Assembly: GCA_964017065.1 (NCBI GenBank)
Contig: OZ024787.1
Coordinates: 11,451,764 to 11,515,763 of the forward strand
Direction: 5' to 3'
From: Haliclona indistincta
Lineage: Eukaryota; Porifera; Demospongiae; Haplosclerida; Chalinidae
DNA length: 64,000 bases
In this document: positions 1 through 11,561 of the stretch, one piece after another
How the letters are laid out: every line of letters starts with the position of its first letter
How positions within the stretch are numbered: position 1 is the stretch's first letter
The notes under the pieces: model-generated
Seen by the model: only the letters and a program-made list of their open reading frames with translations
What the model was told of the DNA's origin: nothing
The model's database searches: none
Program-made: the position numbers and the translations under genes

Positions 1-78
1 GGTTTAAAATTGGATTTACACATGAATGTGTTGATAGAAGGTATTTAAACTCTGAGCTTTCAACTAGCTATGGCTGAC

Positions 79-610
79 CTGGGAAAGAGGCTTCTTCAAA
101 GGTGAGCCAAGGCTTTGGGACATCTCGCCCTCTGACAAACATGTTGTTCGTCTTGAAGAAACCAACGACTTCATCCTGGAATGAGACAAAAATTAGGAAG
201 AGAGAGTGAGAGTGAGAGAGAGTGAGAGAGGAAGGGGGAGAGAGAATGGGTTACCTGTGCTCTGGACTGTGTGATTGGATGCTCTCGAAAAAAGTTCTTC
301 TGAAGTGGAGGAAGACGAGAGGAGTCCCAGCGGGTCTTCCTGGGCACATACTCGTCTAGGTTACGATAATCACTAAAATGGAGAGAAAGGGGTTACTTAG
401 AGAAAGAAAGATAAAGAAAGCTTTCACAAACCTTTTCTTGTCCCTAAACTGACCTCCACCGCCGCTATAACCGCCATAGCTTGAGTTGTCGTAAGAGCCA
501 CCGCCTCGGCTACTGCTGGAGCCGTATCTGTTGTCACCGTGTCTTCTAGAAGAAGAGGAGGAAGATGAAGAATGGCCGCGCCGGTGGTAGCTGTCTCTGT
601 GATGTGACAT
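79..610 (-). CDS. DDX5: DEAD-box RNA helicase, DDX5/DDX17 (Dbp2) type, N-terminal exons
   Basis: Three minus-strand exons are visible: 610-432 (ATG at 610; an in-frame upstream ATG lies at 643), 372-255 and 175-79. All have GT/AG borders and the phases join (59 codons plus 2 nt, 118 nt, 97 nt). Exon 1 encodes a Ser/Arg/Gly-rich, RGG-like low-complexity head. Exon 2 encodes LPPLQKNFFREHP, and exon 3 FVRGRDVPKPWLTFEEASFP. In DDX5/DDX17/Dbp2 proteins this pattern (LPxFxKNFYxEHP, then VRGxxxPKPxxxFxEAxFP) lies just before the Q motif of the helicase core. The core itself is outside the window, so ATP-dependent RNA unwinding is inferred from the family. The gene starts head to head with EIF3L. DDX5 cannot be told from DDX17 here. 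Confidence 0.8.
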
Positions 611-783
611 GGCGACTGAGAGAGAAGACAGAGAAGGCGCCAAACAAGAAGAACAGCAACGTGGCTGCGGTCACGAGAGAAATGAGTAAGTTTAAAATTA
701 CGGAAGTGTCCGAACGAACAAACACGGTGAATTGAGTTCCGTGCACGTTGAAAAGCACGTGGCTTCTCTGAGTGAGATCGAAA
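611..783. promoter_or_regulatory. Bidirectional promoter between the DDX5-like gene and EIF3L
   Basis: Only 173 bp separate the two divergent start codons, so both housekeeping genes probably share this promoter. There is no clear TATA box. The segment holds several CACGTG/GCACGT-like E-box words around 735-770. If the helicase starts at the upstream ATG (643), the interval shrinks to 140 bp. Confidence 0.5.
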
Positions 784-2039
<1,256 letters not shown>

Positions 2040-2239
2040 NNNNNNNNNNNNNNNNNNNNNNNNNNNNNNNNNNNNNNNNNNNNNNNNNNNNNNNNNNNNN
2101 NNNNNNNNNNNNNNNNNNNNNNNNNNNNNNNNNNNNNNNNNNNNNNNNNNNNNNNNNNNNNNNNNNNNNNNNNNNNNNNNNNNNNNNNNNNNNNNNNNNN
2201 NNNNNNNNNNNNNNNNNNNNNNNNNNNNNNNNNNNNNNN
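2040..2239. other. Assembly gap (200 N)
   Basis: A run of exactly 200 N, a round number typical of a scaffolding gap of unknown true length. The left side breaks inside an EIF3L exon. The right side begins inside the GGGA-repeat intron 1 of ACTR8. The rest of EIF3L, and exons 2-14 of the ACTR8 copy that starts at 2474, must lie in the gap or elsewhere. Confidence 0.98.
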
Positions 2240-2352
2240 GGGAGGGAGGGAGGGAGGGAGGGAGGGAGGGAGGGAGGGAGGGAGGGAGGGAGGGAGGGAG
2301 GGAGAGAGAGAGAGAGAGGGTGGGAGAGAGAGAGAGAGGGAGGGAGAGAGTG
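2240..2352 (+). repeat. GGGA/GA microsatellite
   Basis: About 20 GGGA units followed by GA repeats. The same repeat occupies ACTR8 intron 1 of unit 2 at 63310-63373. Unit 1 has a shorter GA tract at 40820-40850. Confidence 0.9.
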
Positions 2353-2384
2353 AGTGATAGATGGAAACACATCTCAAAACGTAC

Positions 2385-2474
2385 ACGTTCCGACTGGTCG
2401 TCAGCTATGGAAGGTTGATTGTGTTCTACTATAGATGGGGTCGCCGAGTGTGCTTTGGCGTCTTTTCGAGGCAT
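2385..2474 (-). CDS. ACTR8: ACTR8 (ARP8) exon 1, third copy, cut by the gap
   Basis: A 30-codon first exon begins with MPRKDAKAHSATPSIVEHNQ and ends before a GTACGT donor. It is nearly identical to exon 1 of the two fuller copies (40970-40881 and 63494-63405). The remaining exons are not in the window because the sequence runs into the N gap within intron 1. It lies head to head with a gene X start at 2626. It is evidence for a further copy of the repeated unit to the left. Confidence 0.8.
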
Positions 2475-2625
2475 CTTCTTACAGCTGTACACCGAGTAAT
2501 TCACAACACGCTGTTGGGCGTGTCACTACATTAACCCCTGCTCACTATGCTCAGCCCCGCCTTCTTTGAGACGATCATCTGGGTTGCTGTCGATTCATCA
2601 GTAATCCAGAAGTAGCTGTTCAACC

Positions 2626-3328
2626 ATGTCCGGTAAGAAGAGACGTACGTGTAATCTAATCTTTTCATTCCATCAGAGACCCGACCTCTTCTTGTCAATG
2701 ACACTGGAACCAACTGCAACGTAAGCATCTTTTGAACTCACTTCATGATCAGCATGCAGCACTATAAAGTTGCTGCATGATCGTCTTGTTCATTTTTAAC
2801 TTTTGTCAGGTCAACAGACAGTATGGGAACTCTCTAAATCCATCTTTATCAGGTACATCAGTCCACACTCTGTGTCCTTATCTCAAGGGTTGCACGTTGT
2901 TATGCTTTGATTTGAGACCATATAAATTCTTCTTTTAATGGTGTCCTCATTTCAGAGGGTGTATGGTGCTGTATTATAGTTACGTGATACAATCTATTCC
3001 ACATTCAAACACTTTTGTCTGAGATTCAAGAATTACCACTGAATTTAGCACTGTATCAGTAGTGAGTGTACTTGGAACTGATGTTTGTGAGCTAGCTTTA
3101 CTCGAGCCCCTTGACCATTGCATTTGGCATTCTGTTATTGTCTACTATCATAGCTGTTTACATTGTAGTTCTCTGATAACCATTTATTTCTCACACAGAC
3201 AATCAGCCTCGTCCCTATGTTCCTGATGATGGACAATATGGCTACCAACAGCAGCAGCAAGCACCACGTGAATATCAGCAGCCAGCGCCCCCAGGTACAA
3301 CCAGCAAGCAGCCCCAGGGTACAACCAG
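2626..3328 (+). pseudogene. Gene X 5' exons, copy A (frameshifted)
   Basis: Exons 2626-2632, 2677-2720, 2810-2852 and 3199-3328 mirror the open copy at 41153-41862. The predicted head is MSETRPLLVNDTGTNCN, then a Gln/Pro/Tyr-rich tail. Relative to copy B, exon 4 has lost one G after the codon block for QPAPP (about 3296), which shifts the frame of the PGYNQ repeats. It also changes the context so that a GTACAA donor now fits there. Followed after about 53 bp by CCZ1 exon a. Either a decaying copy or one using a different donor. Confidence 0.5.
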
Positions 3329-3381
3329 GTAAGAGAGATACAACTCAGCTATACGACATTACTCCTTCATGCTCTTTTTAG

Positions 3382-4203
3382 TTAGCTCGGAGACACAAAC
3401 TCGCGTGATATATTTCAATGAATTGAACCTAGCTGTAAAGAGTCCGCTGTTGTCACGGCGACCATCAGCATACATCACTCCTGAGATGATGCACCTAATG
3501 GAGAATATCAATTCAGAATATGACACGTGAGATCAGAACAGCAGCCATTCCCTCACTGAATTTTCCTCCTCTCTGTCTAGGGTTGAAGAAGGCGAGACAT
3601 GCAGTCATCAGAACGATGGCAGAGTACTGGCTGGTTGCCCGCAAATGTGGGCACAGACGGTTCTTTGTACTCATAACACAGAAAAACACTAACTTTCAAG
3701 AAGTGAATGGTGAGATACAATCCCTCACACTCTGTTACCTCAGTTGTGCTACTGTACATGTACTTCACAATAATGATAATTTTCTCTCTCTTCTCCTTCT
3801 TCCCTCTTCCTCTCTCTACTTCCTCCCCTCCTTTTTCTCTTCTTGCCTCCTCTTTCCCTCCCTCCACCCTCTCTCTACTTCCTTCTCTCTCTACTTTCTC
3901 CCTTCTCCCCTCTCTCCCTCCTCTCTCTACTTCCTCCCTTCTTCCCTACCTCCCTCCTCTCTCCCCCTCACGCTCTTCACCTTCTCTCTACTTCCTCCCT
4001 TATTCCCTCCCTCCCTCCTCTCTCTACTTCCTCCCTTCTTCCCTCCCTCCCACTCTCCACCCTCTCTCTACTTCCTCCCTTCTTCCCTCCCTCCACCCTC
4101 TCTACTTCCTTCCTCCCTCCCTCCCTCCACCCTCTCTTCCTTCACAGAGGAAGTAAGAAGAATATGTCAAAAAGAGTTCAGCAACATATATTTCTTGGAT
4201 TAA
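3382..4203 (+). pseudogene. CCZ1: CCZ1 C-terminal exons, copy A, with a 4-nt frameshift
   Basis: Three exon-like segments (3382-3526, 3581-3709, 4148-4203) match copy B at 41916-42862. They encode the end of CCZ1: RVIYFNELNLAVKS, ITPEMMHLMENINSEYDT, EYWLVARKCGHRRFFVL, ITQKNTNFQEVNEEV and the terminus KEFSNIYFLD. CCZ1 pairs with MON1 as the GEF for Rab7 on endosomes and lysosomes. Exon b is 129 nt against 125 in copy B: four extra bases after the GEGET codons (about 3599) break the frame. An alternative acceptor inside the exon could restore it by dropping about five residues. The first two thirds of CCZ1 are absent. Confidence 0.7.
3785..4140 (+). repeat. CT-rich imperfect minisatellite in the CCZ1 last intron
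   Basis: Pyrimidine-only tract with a recurring CTCTCTACTTCCTCCC unit. The equivalent intron of copy B (42320-42800) has an expanded, rearranged version. Long Ser/Leu/Pro open frames across it are artefacts. Confidence 0.85.
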
Positions 4204-5122
4204 CTGTTACTAATTATTATTATTGTACTATAAATTATGTCTACATGTACACACATGTATAATACCTAGTGACGCTATTTTTGAGTAAATGTTCTATCTT
4301 ACAAGACCTGCCTTCTACGAGCACGATTTTTTAATGTTTCCAGCAGGTCAAGTCAAAGAAAGGATGAGTACTGTTGCGCTGAAAGGTTACAGGTAACTAG
4401 GATGGTGGAACAATCAGGTGATTGCCAGTTGTACTGTAATTATTTTGAAGAGAAAGCGGAAGCCACTTGTTCTGCAGGATGAAATTATCCGTGGAGTTGC
4501 TAGAGTCAATTTTTCCAGCTGAACAAGAATAATGCATTTTTTCACTTTCGGATAATTTTATGACAACCATGAGGATTTACACTTTCTAGGATCAGAATAG
4601 AGTACAATACTTGGTCACCACGTACATTTGACCACTTCATAATTTATTATAGCCAGCTGGTTTCTTTAGACATGCGCTACTATCCTGTAGTGCATATAGT
4701 CAGCCTCATACGCATTTACAGAACAATCGTTGTAGAAATGTTGCACATCCTCTCTCTCTCATTCCTCTCTCTCCCTCCCTTCTCCTTTCCTACTTCCATT
4801 CCTCTCACCCTTTCCTCCTCTATGATCCCTCCTTCTCTTCCATTCCTCCTCTTTGATCTCCTCCTTCTCTTCCATTCCTCTCATCCTTCCCTCCTCTATG
4901 ATCCCTCCTTCTCTTCCATCCTCTCACCCTTCCCTCCTCTATAATCACCTCCTTCTATTCCATTCCTCTCACCCTTTCCTCCTCTGTAATCCCCTCCTTT
5001 CTTTCCTTCACAGAGGAAGTTAAAAAATGAGTTCTGCAACATGTTTAATGTTTGTATTATATTTATACATGAAAAATAAAAACACATTTTACATAGTGCT
5101 ACTATGTTTTGGCGTGTAAGTT
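4204..5122. other. Spacer between convergent CCZ1 and ACTR8 3' ends
   Basis: No gene seen. It contains a second CT-rich tract (about 4745-5010) with repeated TCCTCCTCTATGATC words, and AT-rich flanks that should hold both 3' UTRs. The matching spacer in unit 2 is much shorter (42863-43360), so this copy carries about 400 bp of extra sequence (4375-4740) with no recognisable feature. Confidence 0.6.
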
Positions 5123-5266
5123 CTACCATACAAAAGCTGCTTTTTCTCTTAACAGACGTACACCAAACAGTTCCCAGTCCTGGTTCTCGATCCAGAGTTC
5201 CTGGCATGAGTCCAGCACACTAAGCACCGCCCCTCCTTTCCATGCAACCTCTCCCGGATCAATATC
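5123..5266 (-). CDS. ACTR8: ACTR8 (ARP8) last exon, unit 1
   Basis: A 144-nt exon with an acceptor AG at 5268-5267 and a TAG stop ending at 5123. It encodes DIDPGEVAWKGGAVLSVLDS, CQELWIENQDWELFGVRLLR, EKAAFVW. This is the terminal segment of the actin fold of ARP8 (human: DPRLIAWKGGAVLACLDT...LRERAAFVW). Exon 13 (35217-35054) ends in phase 0 and this exon starts in phase 0, so they can be spliced across a 29.8-kb intron. That intron would contain all ankyrin-Roc genes of unit 1, on the opposite strand. Alternatively the exon was stranded here by rearrangement. Confidence 0.85.
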   Translation of the reverse strand, partial: DIDPGEVAWKGGAVLSVLDSCQELWIENQDWELFGVRLLREKAAFVW

Positions 5267-5580
5267 CTGTTGGGGAAGAAAATCTGATGAACTTTGTATG
5301 CATAGATTTATGGTAAAAATAATTGATAGTGCCTCATACCCAGGCCTAGAATATTAGCCGCCAAAGCAGGCTCTTTAGACAACTAAAAGAGTGCATGATG
5401 AGCATCCAGACAAGGGTATAATAAGGATGCAATTAAAGAGACTGCTACCACAAATTGAACAACATCTACATATGCTAAAGTCAAACCATACCAGTACATA
5501 ATAACGACAATAATTTATAATGAAATCTGAACACTCTGTGAGAGCAAATGTACAATAGGAGTTGTCCTGAGTTAAAAGTT
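5267..5580. other. Spacer with a truncated palindromic repeat
   Basis: 5331-5372 matches the left part of the 52-bp palindrome at 44491-44542 (CCTCGTACCCAGGC end) but lacks its right arm, so it is a truncated copy. No gene seen in the rest. Confidence 0.4.
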
Positions 5581-5589
5581 CATTTTGTA

Positions 5590-5842
5590 TTCACAGCTGA
5601 GAATGACCTGTGTGATGTGTTGGCTGTGATTCATGATCTCAATGACTGGAAGGACCTTGGACTACAACTAGGCCTTCTCTACTCAAAGCTGACCGATATC
5701 ATGACCCATCTACAGACATGCAGCAATGTCATCAGAATGATCCTTGACCTCCAACACCAGCTATGTGAATGTCTCATCTCTCCTCTCTCTACTCGACCGC
5801 TATTCCATGCTGAAGCATGTTATTATACGTCTTTGCTTCACT
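5590..5842 (+). pseudogene. Relic: Death-domain start fused to COR fragment (copy 1)
   Basis: After a TTTCACAG-like acceptor the sequence encodes the first half of the family Death domain (AENDLCDVLAVIHDLNDWKD). It then jumps to a COR-region piece (MILDLQHQL...CECLISP) that in intact genes lies upstream, followed by a stop. The same out-of-order fusion occurs at about 11867-12030, 24569-24740 and 44758-44970, so it arose once and was copied. Confidence 0.65.
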
Positions 5843-6364
5843 AGTGGCTTACAACAAAATCTGTAAACCGTTAATTGCGGATGACCTCAGTCTGTAGCAA
5901 TTTTTGAACCAGATTTGCAGTGATTGCAGGTCTATAAAAGCGCGGTACAGCAAGGGAAGGACTTTGCAAAGGACAAACCCTTTTTAGTTACTTTTCTCAA
6001 GTCACAAATAGGTTTGCTAGTAATTGATTTTTAAATCTACAAGTCTTAAAGCAAAATTTCAAAAAGGGCTAATCAGTCTCTCTGTAAGTTGTTCCGCTAC
6101 AAGCTAAAAGCTACAAGTGTAGTTGTTCAGCTACACTAGTTAAAACAGTTTGCTGCACAATAGCAAAAATCAAGTGAAAAATTCTGAATTTATTGTGTAT
6201 AATGTTGTGAGCCCTACCCTAGTAATGATATTCACAATGGGATGCATGATCAACTGTCAATAATTATAGTTTATAGCCAGTGTTTATAGTGCTATTTTTG
6301 TAAACAGGTTTTCACTTATTCGTTCGTTTCGTTGCAAAAATTAATGGCAGGGATGAGGCTATTA
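5843..6364. other. Spacer with decayed exon-like blocks
   Basis: AT-rich segment whose first part matches the open block at 24763-24990 (IADDLRKSYVAIFEPDLQV and onward) but with indels that break the frame. No functional gene is supported. The rest has no recognisable feature. Confidence 0.4.
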
Positions 6365-6484
6365 AATGCTGAACTTAGTACAGGCTTAATAAGGAAATAG
6401 CTAAATATACTATTACACAATAAAAATTATACTTTATATGGTAATAGATTATGTCATAGTAATAACAGAGATCAGCTGGTAACA
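6365..6484 (+). promoter_or_regulatory. Conserved proximal promoter of ankyrin-Roc gene 1
   Basis: About 120 bp directly before the ATG are shared with all other family members. The block runs from ATGCTnAACTTAGTAC through an AT-rich stretch and ACTTTATATGGTAATA to GAGATnAGCTnG. CTTTATATGG could act as a TATA-like or CArG-like element about 55 bp upstream of the start codon. Confidence 0.5.
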
Positions 6485-9400
6485 ATGTCTGCAAAGAGTA
6501 AATGTTTGGAAGCATTCGAAAAACGTAACAAACAAGATGCCGAGAGACTGCTACCACAAATACAACAACCAGCTGACATCAGGACAACAATACCAGGTAT
6601 GATTTTGAAGGTCACAGGTATGATTTTGGAGGTCACTCTGCTCCACCTGGCTGCTAAGAATGGCTGGATACCTATCATTTTTGACTTGATAACAAAGTAT
6701 AAGTGTGACACCAACTGTAGAGACAGTTGTGGACACACTCCACTACACTATGCTGTCATCAGAAATCACCTGGAGGTGGTAAGGTACTTAATCAACGAAC
6801 AACACTGTGACCCAATGACTAGAAACAATTGTGGTGACACGCCACTTCACAAAGCTTGTCGATATGGTTACATCAACATAGTCCAGTACTTAATCAATGA
6901 ACAACACTGCGACCCAATGACTAGAAACAATTGTGGTGACACGCCACTTCACAAAGCTTGTCGATATGGTTACTTCAACATAGTCAAGTACTTAATCAAC
7001 AAACAACACTGCGACCCAATGACTAGAAACAATTGTGGTAATACGCCACTTCACGAAGCTTGTCGATATGGTCACATCAACATCGTCCAGTACTTAATCA
7101 ATGAACGACACTGCGACCCAATGACTAGAAACAATTGTGGTAATACGCCACTTCACGAAGCTTGTCGATATGGTCACATCAACATCGTCCAGTACTTAAT
7201 CAATGAACAACACTGTGACCCAATGACTAGAGACAATGATGGTAATACACCACTTCACATTGCTTGTCAACATTACAAAGTCAACATTGTCCAGTACCTA
7301 GTCGAAAAGAAATATTGTAACCCATCATGCACGAACAGGAATGGTGATACACCACTTCACCTTGCTTGTTGCTATAACCATGACAACTACCTAGTAGAAT
7401 ACTTATTATCCAAATGTCAAGTGAACCCACTGGCAAAGAACATAAAAGGTCAAACTCCAATGTACACAAATAATCATAATCCACTGCTCCGCCTGGCAGC
7501 TCGCTATGACTGGATGAAAATCATAATCGACTTAATAACCAAGTACAAGTGTGACACCAACTTTAAGGACCTTAATGGATATGGATGCACTCCACTACAC
7601 TATGGTGTCCACTATAATCACCTAGAGGTGGTAAGGTACTTCATTAATGAACGACACTGTGACCCAATGATTAGAGACAATGATGGTAATACACCACTTC
7701 ACATTGCTTGTCGGTATGGTCACTTCAACATTGTCCAGTGCTTCGTCAATAAGCGACACTGTAACCCAATGACTAGAGACAATGATGGTAATACACCACT
7801 TCACATTGCTTGTCGGTATGGTCACTTCAACATCGTCCAGTACTTCGTCAATGGGCAACACTGTGACCCAATGACAAGAGACAATGATGGTAATACACCA
7901 CTTCACATTGCTTGTCGGTATGGTCACTTCAACATCGTCCAGTACTTCATCAATGGGCAACACTGTGACCCAATGACTGGAGACAATGATGGTAATACAC
8001 CACTTCACATTGCTTGTAACAATGGTAAAGCTGATATTGTAGGACATTTATTATCTACTGGTAAAGTAAATCCACTGGCTAAGAACAAGTATTACAATAT
8101 TCCAATGTACAATGATAATGGGAATAGACTGCCTATGCTCCACCTGGCAGCTGCCCATGGTTGGATGGATATCATCACTGAACTAATAACAAAATACAGG
8201 TGTTGTGCCAACCATAAGGACTCTCGTGGATGCACTCCACTACACCATGCTTCTGAAAACAATCACCTGGAGGTGGTAAGGTACTTTGTCAATGAGCAAC
8301 TCTGTGACCCAATGACTAAAGACGACAATGGTGATACACCACTTCACATTGCTTGCAGTAACGGCAATGTCCAAACTGTGCAGTACTTAGTATTCACTGG
8401 TAAAGTAGACCCACTGGCTAAGAACAAGTATGATGTGACTCCAGTAGAAGAAGCTAGTAGAAGTTATAACAGTTATAATCTACTCAAATTGTTTGAGTCA
8501 TTTAGACAATGCAAGAGAGACTTTCCTGTGCACACATACACTAAACTCATCCTAACTGGATACAGTGGAGCTGGCAAGACCACCATATCTCAACTCATTC
8601 TCCTCTTAGCTAACGGAACTGGCTTCTTCTCTTGGCTATCATCAGGTCGTGTTACTGACGTAGAATGCCTCACTGCTGGAATCATATCGCTCCATGTTGA
8701 GAGCAAGGTCAACGAAGTTGGTAACATGGTAATGTATGATTTCGCAGGACAACAAGAGTACTACTCTAGTCATGCTGCTGTACTGGAACGCATCATGAGG
8801 AATTCTGCCGCTATCTTTGTTTGTATCGTAGACCTGAGCCAGTGTATGGACAAGATCAGTGAGTCCATACACTACTGGATGAGTTTCATAGAGAACGCCT
8901 GCAGCTCAGCCCAGGGATCATCACACGTCATCATTGTTGGCAGCCATGCTGACCTGGTCAGGTCATCACAAGAGCTAAAAGAGAAGAGCTCACTAGTGGA
9001 GAGCATAGCAGAGAGGAGAATCAAGCAGCTAACATATGGAGGAATTGTAAGCATGGACTGTCGACTGTCAAAAACCAAACAAGCACGTCATTTTCGCTCT
9101 CTCCTCTCGACAAGTCAACAAGCCATACTATCATCTCAGCCCAGCATGAGTTTGTACTGTCACGTGTTGTATGCTTTTCTTCGTACAAAGCTCAAGAAGA
9201 CAAGCTGCACACTGCAAGGGCTGACCTTAGCTCTCGAATCAGCTAAAGATTACTCCTACAGATCTAGCTTGCTCACAGAATCACTGACATCTCTCTGTGA
9301 CAAAGGCCTCATCTTGTTTGTGCAGAGCCAGGAGGATCCCCAGTCTAGCTGGGTGGTGATAGAGAAAGAGGCCTTGCTGAGAGAGGTCAATGGAACACTA

Positions 9401-10919
9401 TTTGCTCCCGACAATTTCAAGCAGTATCGTCAAGTTGCCAGTAACACTGGTATAGTACCCATTGCGACCCTCAAGAAGTTGTTCCCAGAGTACAGCTCAA
9501 AGATGCTGGTGAGCTGTCTCGAGAATATGGAGTTCTGTCATCCAGTGGACCTCTCAGCACTTCAAGCCACTAACCTCAAAGCCTCAGTTTCTCCTCCACC
9601 AGGAGCAAGACATCTTTTTTTCTCAAGTCTGGTTAAAGAACATCGACCTGGTGACCTCCCCTCCCCAAGGTTTGGCTGGTGTCTGGGGTGCAGTGACCCT
9701 CACCAGTTTTTCAGCAATCGTTTCCTACATGTTCTTCTCCTTCGACTTGCCTTCACATTTCCTTTGGGCAGCAAAAGTCGTTCTCTTCCACCCTCTCTGG
9801 ATGGTCTTGAGCGACAGTGTAAGGTGTGGAGAAATGGAATCTGCTGGAAGAGTGTCTCTGGAGAGTCCACTATAGTAGAGATTATAGACCTCAATCGTTG
9901 GGTCATTGTGCTGGTGTCTGAGAAGACTAGAGAAGCAGCACAGACCTGCAGTAGTGTCATCAGAATGATTCTTGACCTCCAACACCAGCTGTGTAGTGCT
10001 GTCACCACATGTGAATGTCTCATCTCTCCCTCTCTACTCGACCGCTATCCATTTGATGCCTTGCCCGATACCGACCTATTTGATCTACCTACAGTAGCTA
10101 GGGCAATGCTTCTTCACCACAAGCTTCTTTTGGATCGATATGAAGGAATAAACGAGTACTCAACAGATGAGGCTCTATCGTGTGAGCCTTACTACCTCTT
10201 GCAACCCTCCTCTGTGTGCCAGCTCTTCAACCAAAGCATGGCTAGCCAGCCTGTTCCTGATCCCCTCCTCCAGGAGGTACTCAGGTACTGTCATCTGCTC
10301 CACCAGAAGCCACGAGACCACAAGGAGCTCAGAGAGTGTGTCAACAAGCACAGTATATTTTCTGGTAGAAACCCTCTGGTGAGTTGCAGTGGTAGGCTGT
10401 ATTGTAGCATGTGATGATATGTTTCTCTGGTGTGTACAGGAGTTGGCTGATATCAAGGAGGAGGACATCATCCACTACTCAGCAAGTGATGTACAACTAC
10501 ATACAGCTACAGATACACAGCTACCCAACGCTACAGATACACAGCTAGTCACGGCTGCTGCTGGTGTTAGTGGTGACATCTCTAGAACACTCAGTGAGTT
10601 ACAATGATGGGGAGAGTGTCCCTGTTATTATGTACTCATTACAGCTGAGAATGACCTGTGTGATGTGTTGGCTGTGATTCATGATCTCAACGACTGGAAG
10701 GGCCTTGGACTACAACTAGGCCTTCTCTACTCAACACTGACTGATATCGAGATCCATCGCCATTACAAACCTAGTGAATGCAGGATAGACATGCTCTCAG
10801 CATGGCTGCAGCAACAAGACAAAGTCACACAGAAAGGAGTCCCTTCGTGGAATGTGTTGAAGGCAGAACTGCAGAATATGGGAGAGCATGAGACAGCTGA
10901 CAGGATCCACAGCAACTGA
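6485..10919 (+). CDS. Ankyrin-Roc-COR-Death protein, gene 1 (17 ankyrin repeats)
   Basis: Three exons: 6485-10378, 10440-10593 and 10645-10919, GT/AG borders, phases 0 and 1, giving about 1440 aa. Domains in order: family N-terminus MSAKSKCLEAFEKRNKQDAE; about 17 ankyrin repeats (residues 50-650, TPLHxACxxGHxNIVQYL type); a Roc-like GTPase with P-loop GYSGAGKTT near 692, switch II DFAGQQEYYSSH near 752 and GSHAD near 818; a COR-like region (about 880-1290, with FGWCLGCSDP and FLHVLLLRLAF); a short TATDTQLP linker; and a Death domain at the end (DWKGLGLQLGL, LSAWLQQQDK). The layout is that of DAPK1 without the kinase. GTP-switched signalling through Death-domain partners is inferred. Two blocks of ankyrin units are almost identical in DNA. 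Carries the WLSS insert after the P-loop, as in gene 3. Confidence 0.88.
6796..7264 (+). repeat. Coding tandem array of 99-bp ankyrin units, block 1
   Basis: Five consecutive 33-codon repeats, each with TPLHxACRYG and NEQHCDPMTRNNCG-type segments, are nearly identical in DNA. That fits recent unit duplication or gene conversion inside gene 1. Confidence 0.85.
7637..8000 (+). repeat. Coding tandem array of 99-bp ankyrin units, block 2
   Basis: Four near-identical units with TPLHIACRYGHFNIVQ. They form a different subtype from block 1 (DNDGN instead of NNCGN), so each block has been homogenised separately. The same subtype appears in gene 3 at 17800-18060. Confidence 0.85.
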
Positions 10920-11561
10920 TGGTGAGTTGTGACTAGTTACTCATCATTGTGAGTGTGTGTTGTCCCTCTCATACAGGACCAGGAGGAGGAACCAAGACCC
11001 AATCACCTTCATTCGTTCTTCTGAGATTTTACATTTTTGTCCAGATCAAGATTTTGTGTGCAAAAATTTAGTGCTTTATTATAAAATGAATGACAATTAC
11101 ATGAAAGTTGTGCACCTCGAGAAATGCGAAAATATTCATACACAAATTTTTCTGGCGCACAATCATCTGTAATGAATTATGTAAGATTCATGACAGATCT
11201 ATCAGGGTTCACACACAGCACTATAGTTCAATGCAACTGACGTGAAATTCACTATTCCAAAATGGATTAGCAAGACATTGTATGCAGTCTGTAATGTTGC
11301 TGTATTTAAGCGTGTGTGTGTATGTTAATAATAATAAGATAAGTTGGGGCATACATGTGGAAAGTGTTCTCGAACCTACTGATCAACATTTTGAGCCGTG
11401 TCACGTGTTAGCTATTTTCACGCTATTTTCTGACGTTGCCCACAGCAGCGTCACACTTTGAGGTCTCACCGAGATTGAAGAGGTGTCCTGGAAGAAAAGG
11501 CCGTGACTGTAAGCTTGTGCTCGCCATTGTGTGTCACGTGGCGGTACACTGAAAAAGGACA
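10920..11561 (+). other. 3' flank of gene 1 with a probable 3' UTR intron
   Basis: Four bases after the stop codon comes GTGAGT, and about 55 bp later CTCATACAG followed by GACCAGGAGGAGGAACCAAG. This donor/acceptor pair is conserved after genes 3, 4 and 6, which suggests a spliced 3' UTR. The block at 11030-11290 (TTTGTGTGCAAAAATTTAGTG and onward) also recurs after every family member. 11400-11561 resembles a promoter for the coiled-coil frame that follows. Confidence 0.5.

Noticed and set aside
3520..4262. Long Ser/Leu/Pro frames over CCZ1 exons and intron
   Set aside because: They combine a true exon with intron CT repeats. Splice signals and the second copy support the exon model instead.
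8521..9000. NACHT/NB-ARC (NLR-type) ATPase
   Set aside because: The P-loop is followed by DFAGQQ and GSHAD at Roc/Ras spacing, and a COR-like region follows. No Walker B with multiple Asp and no LRR were seen.
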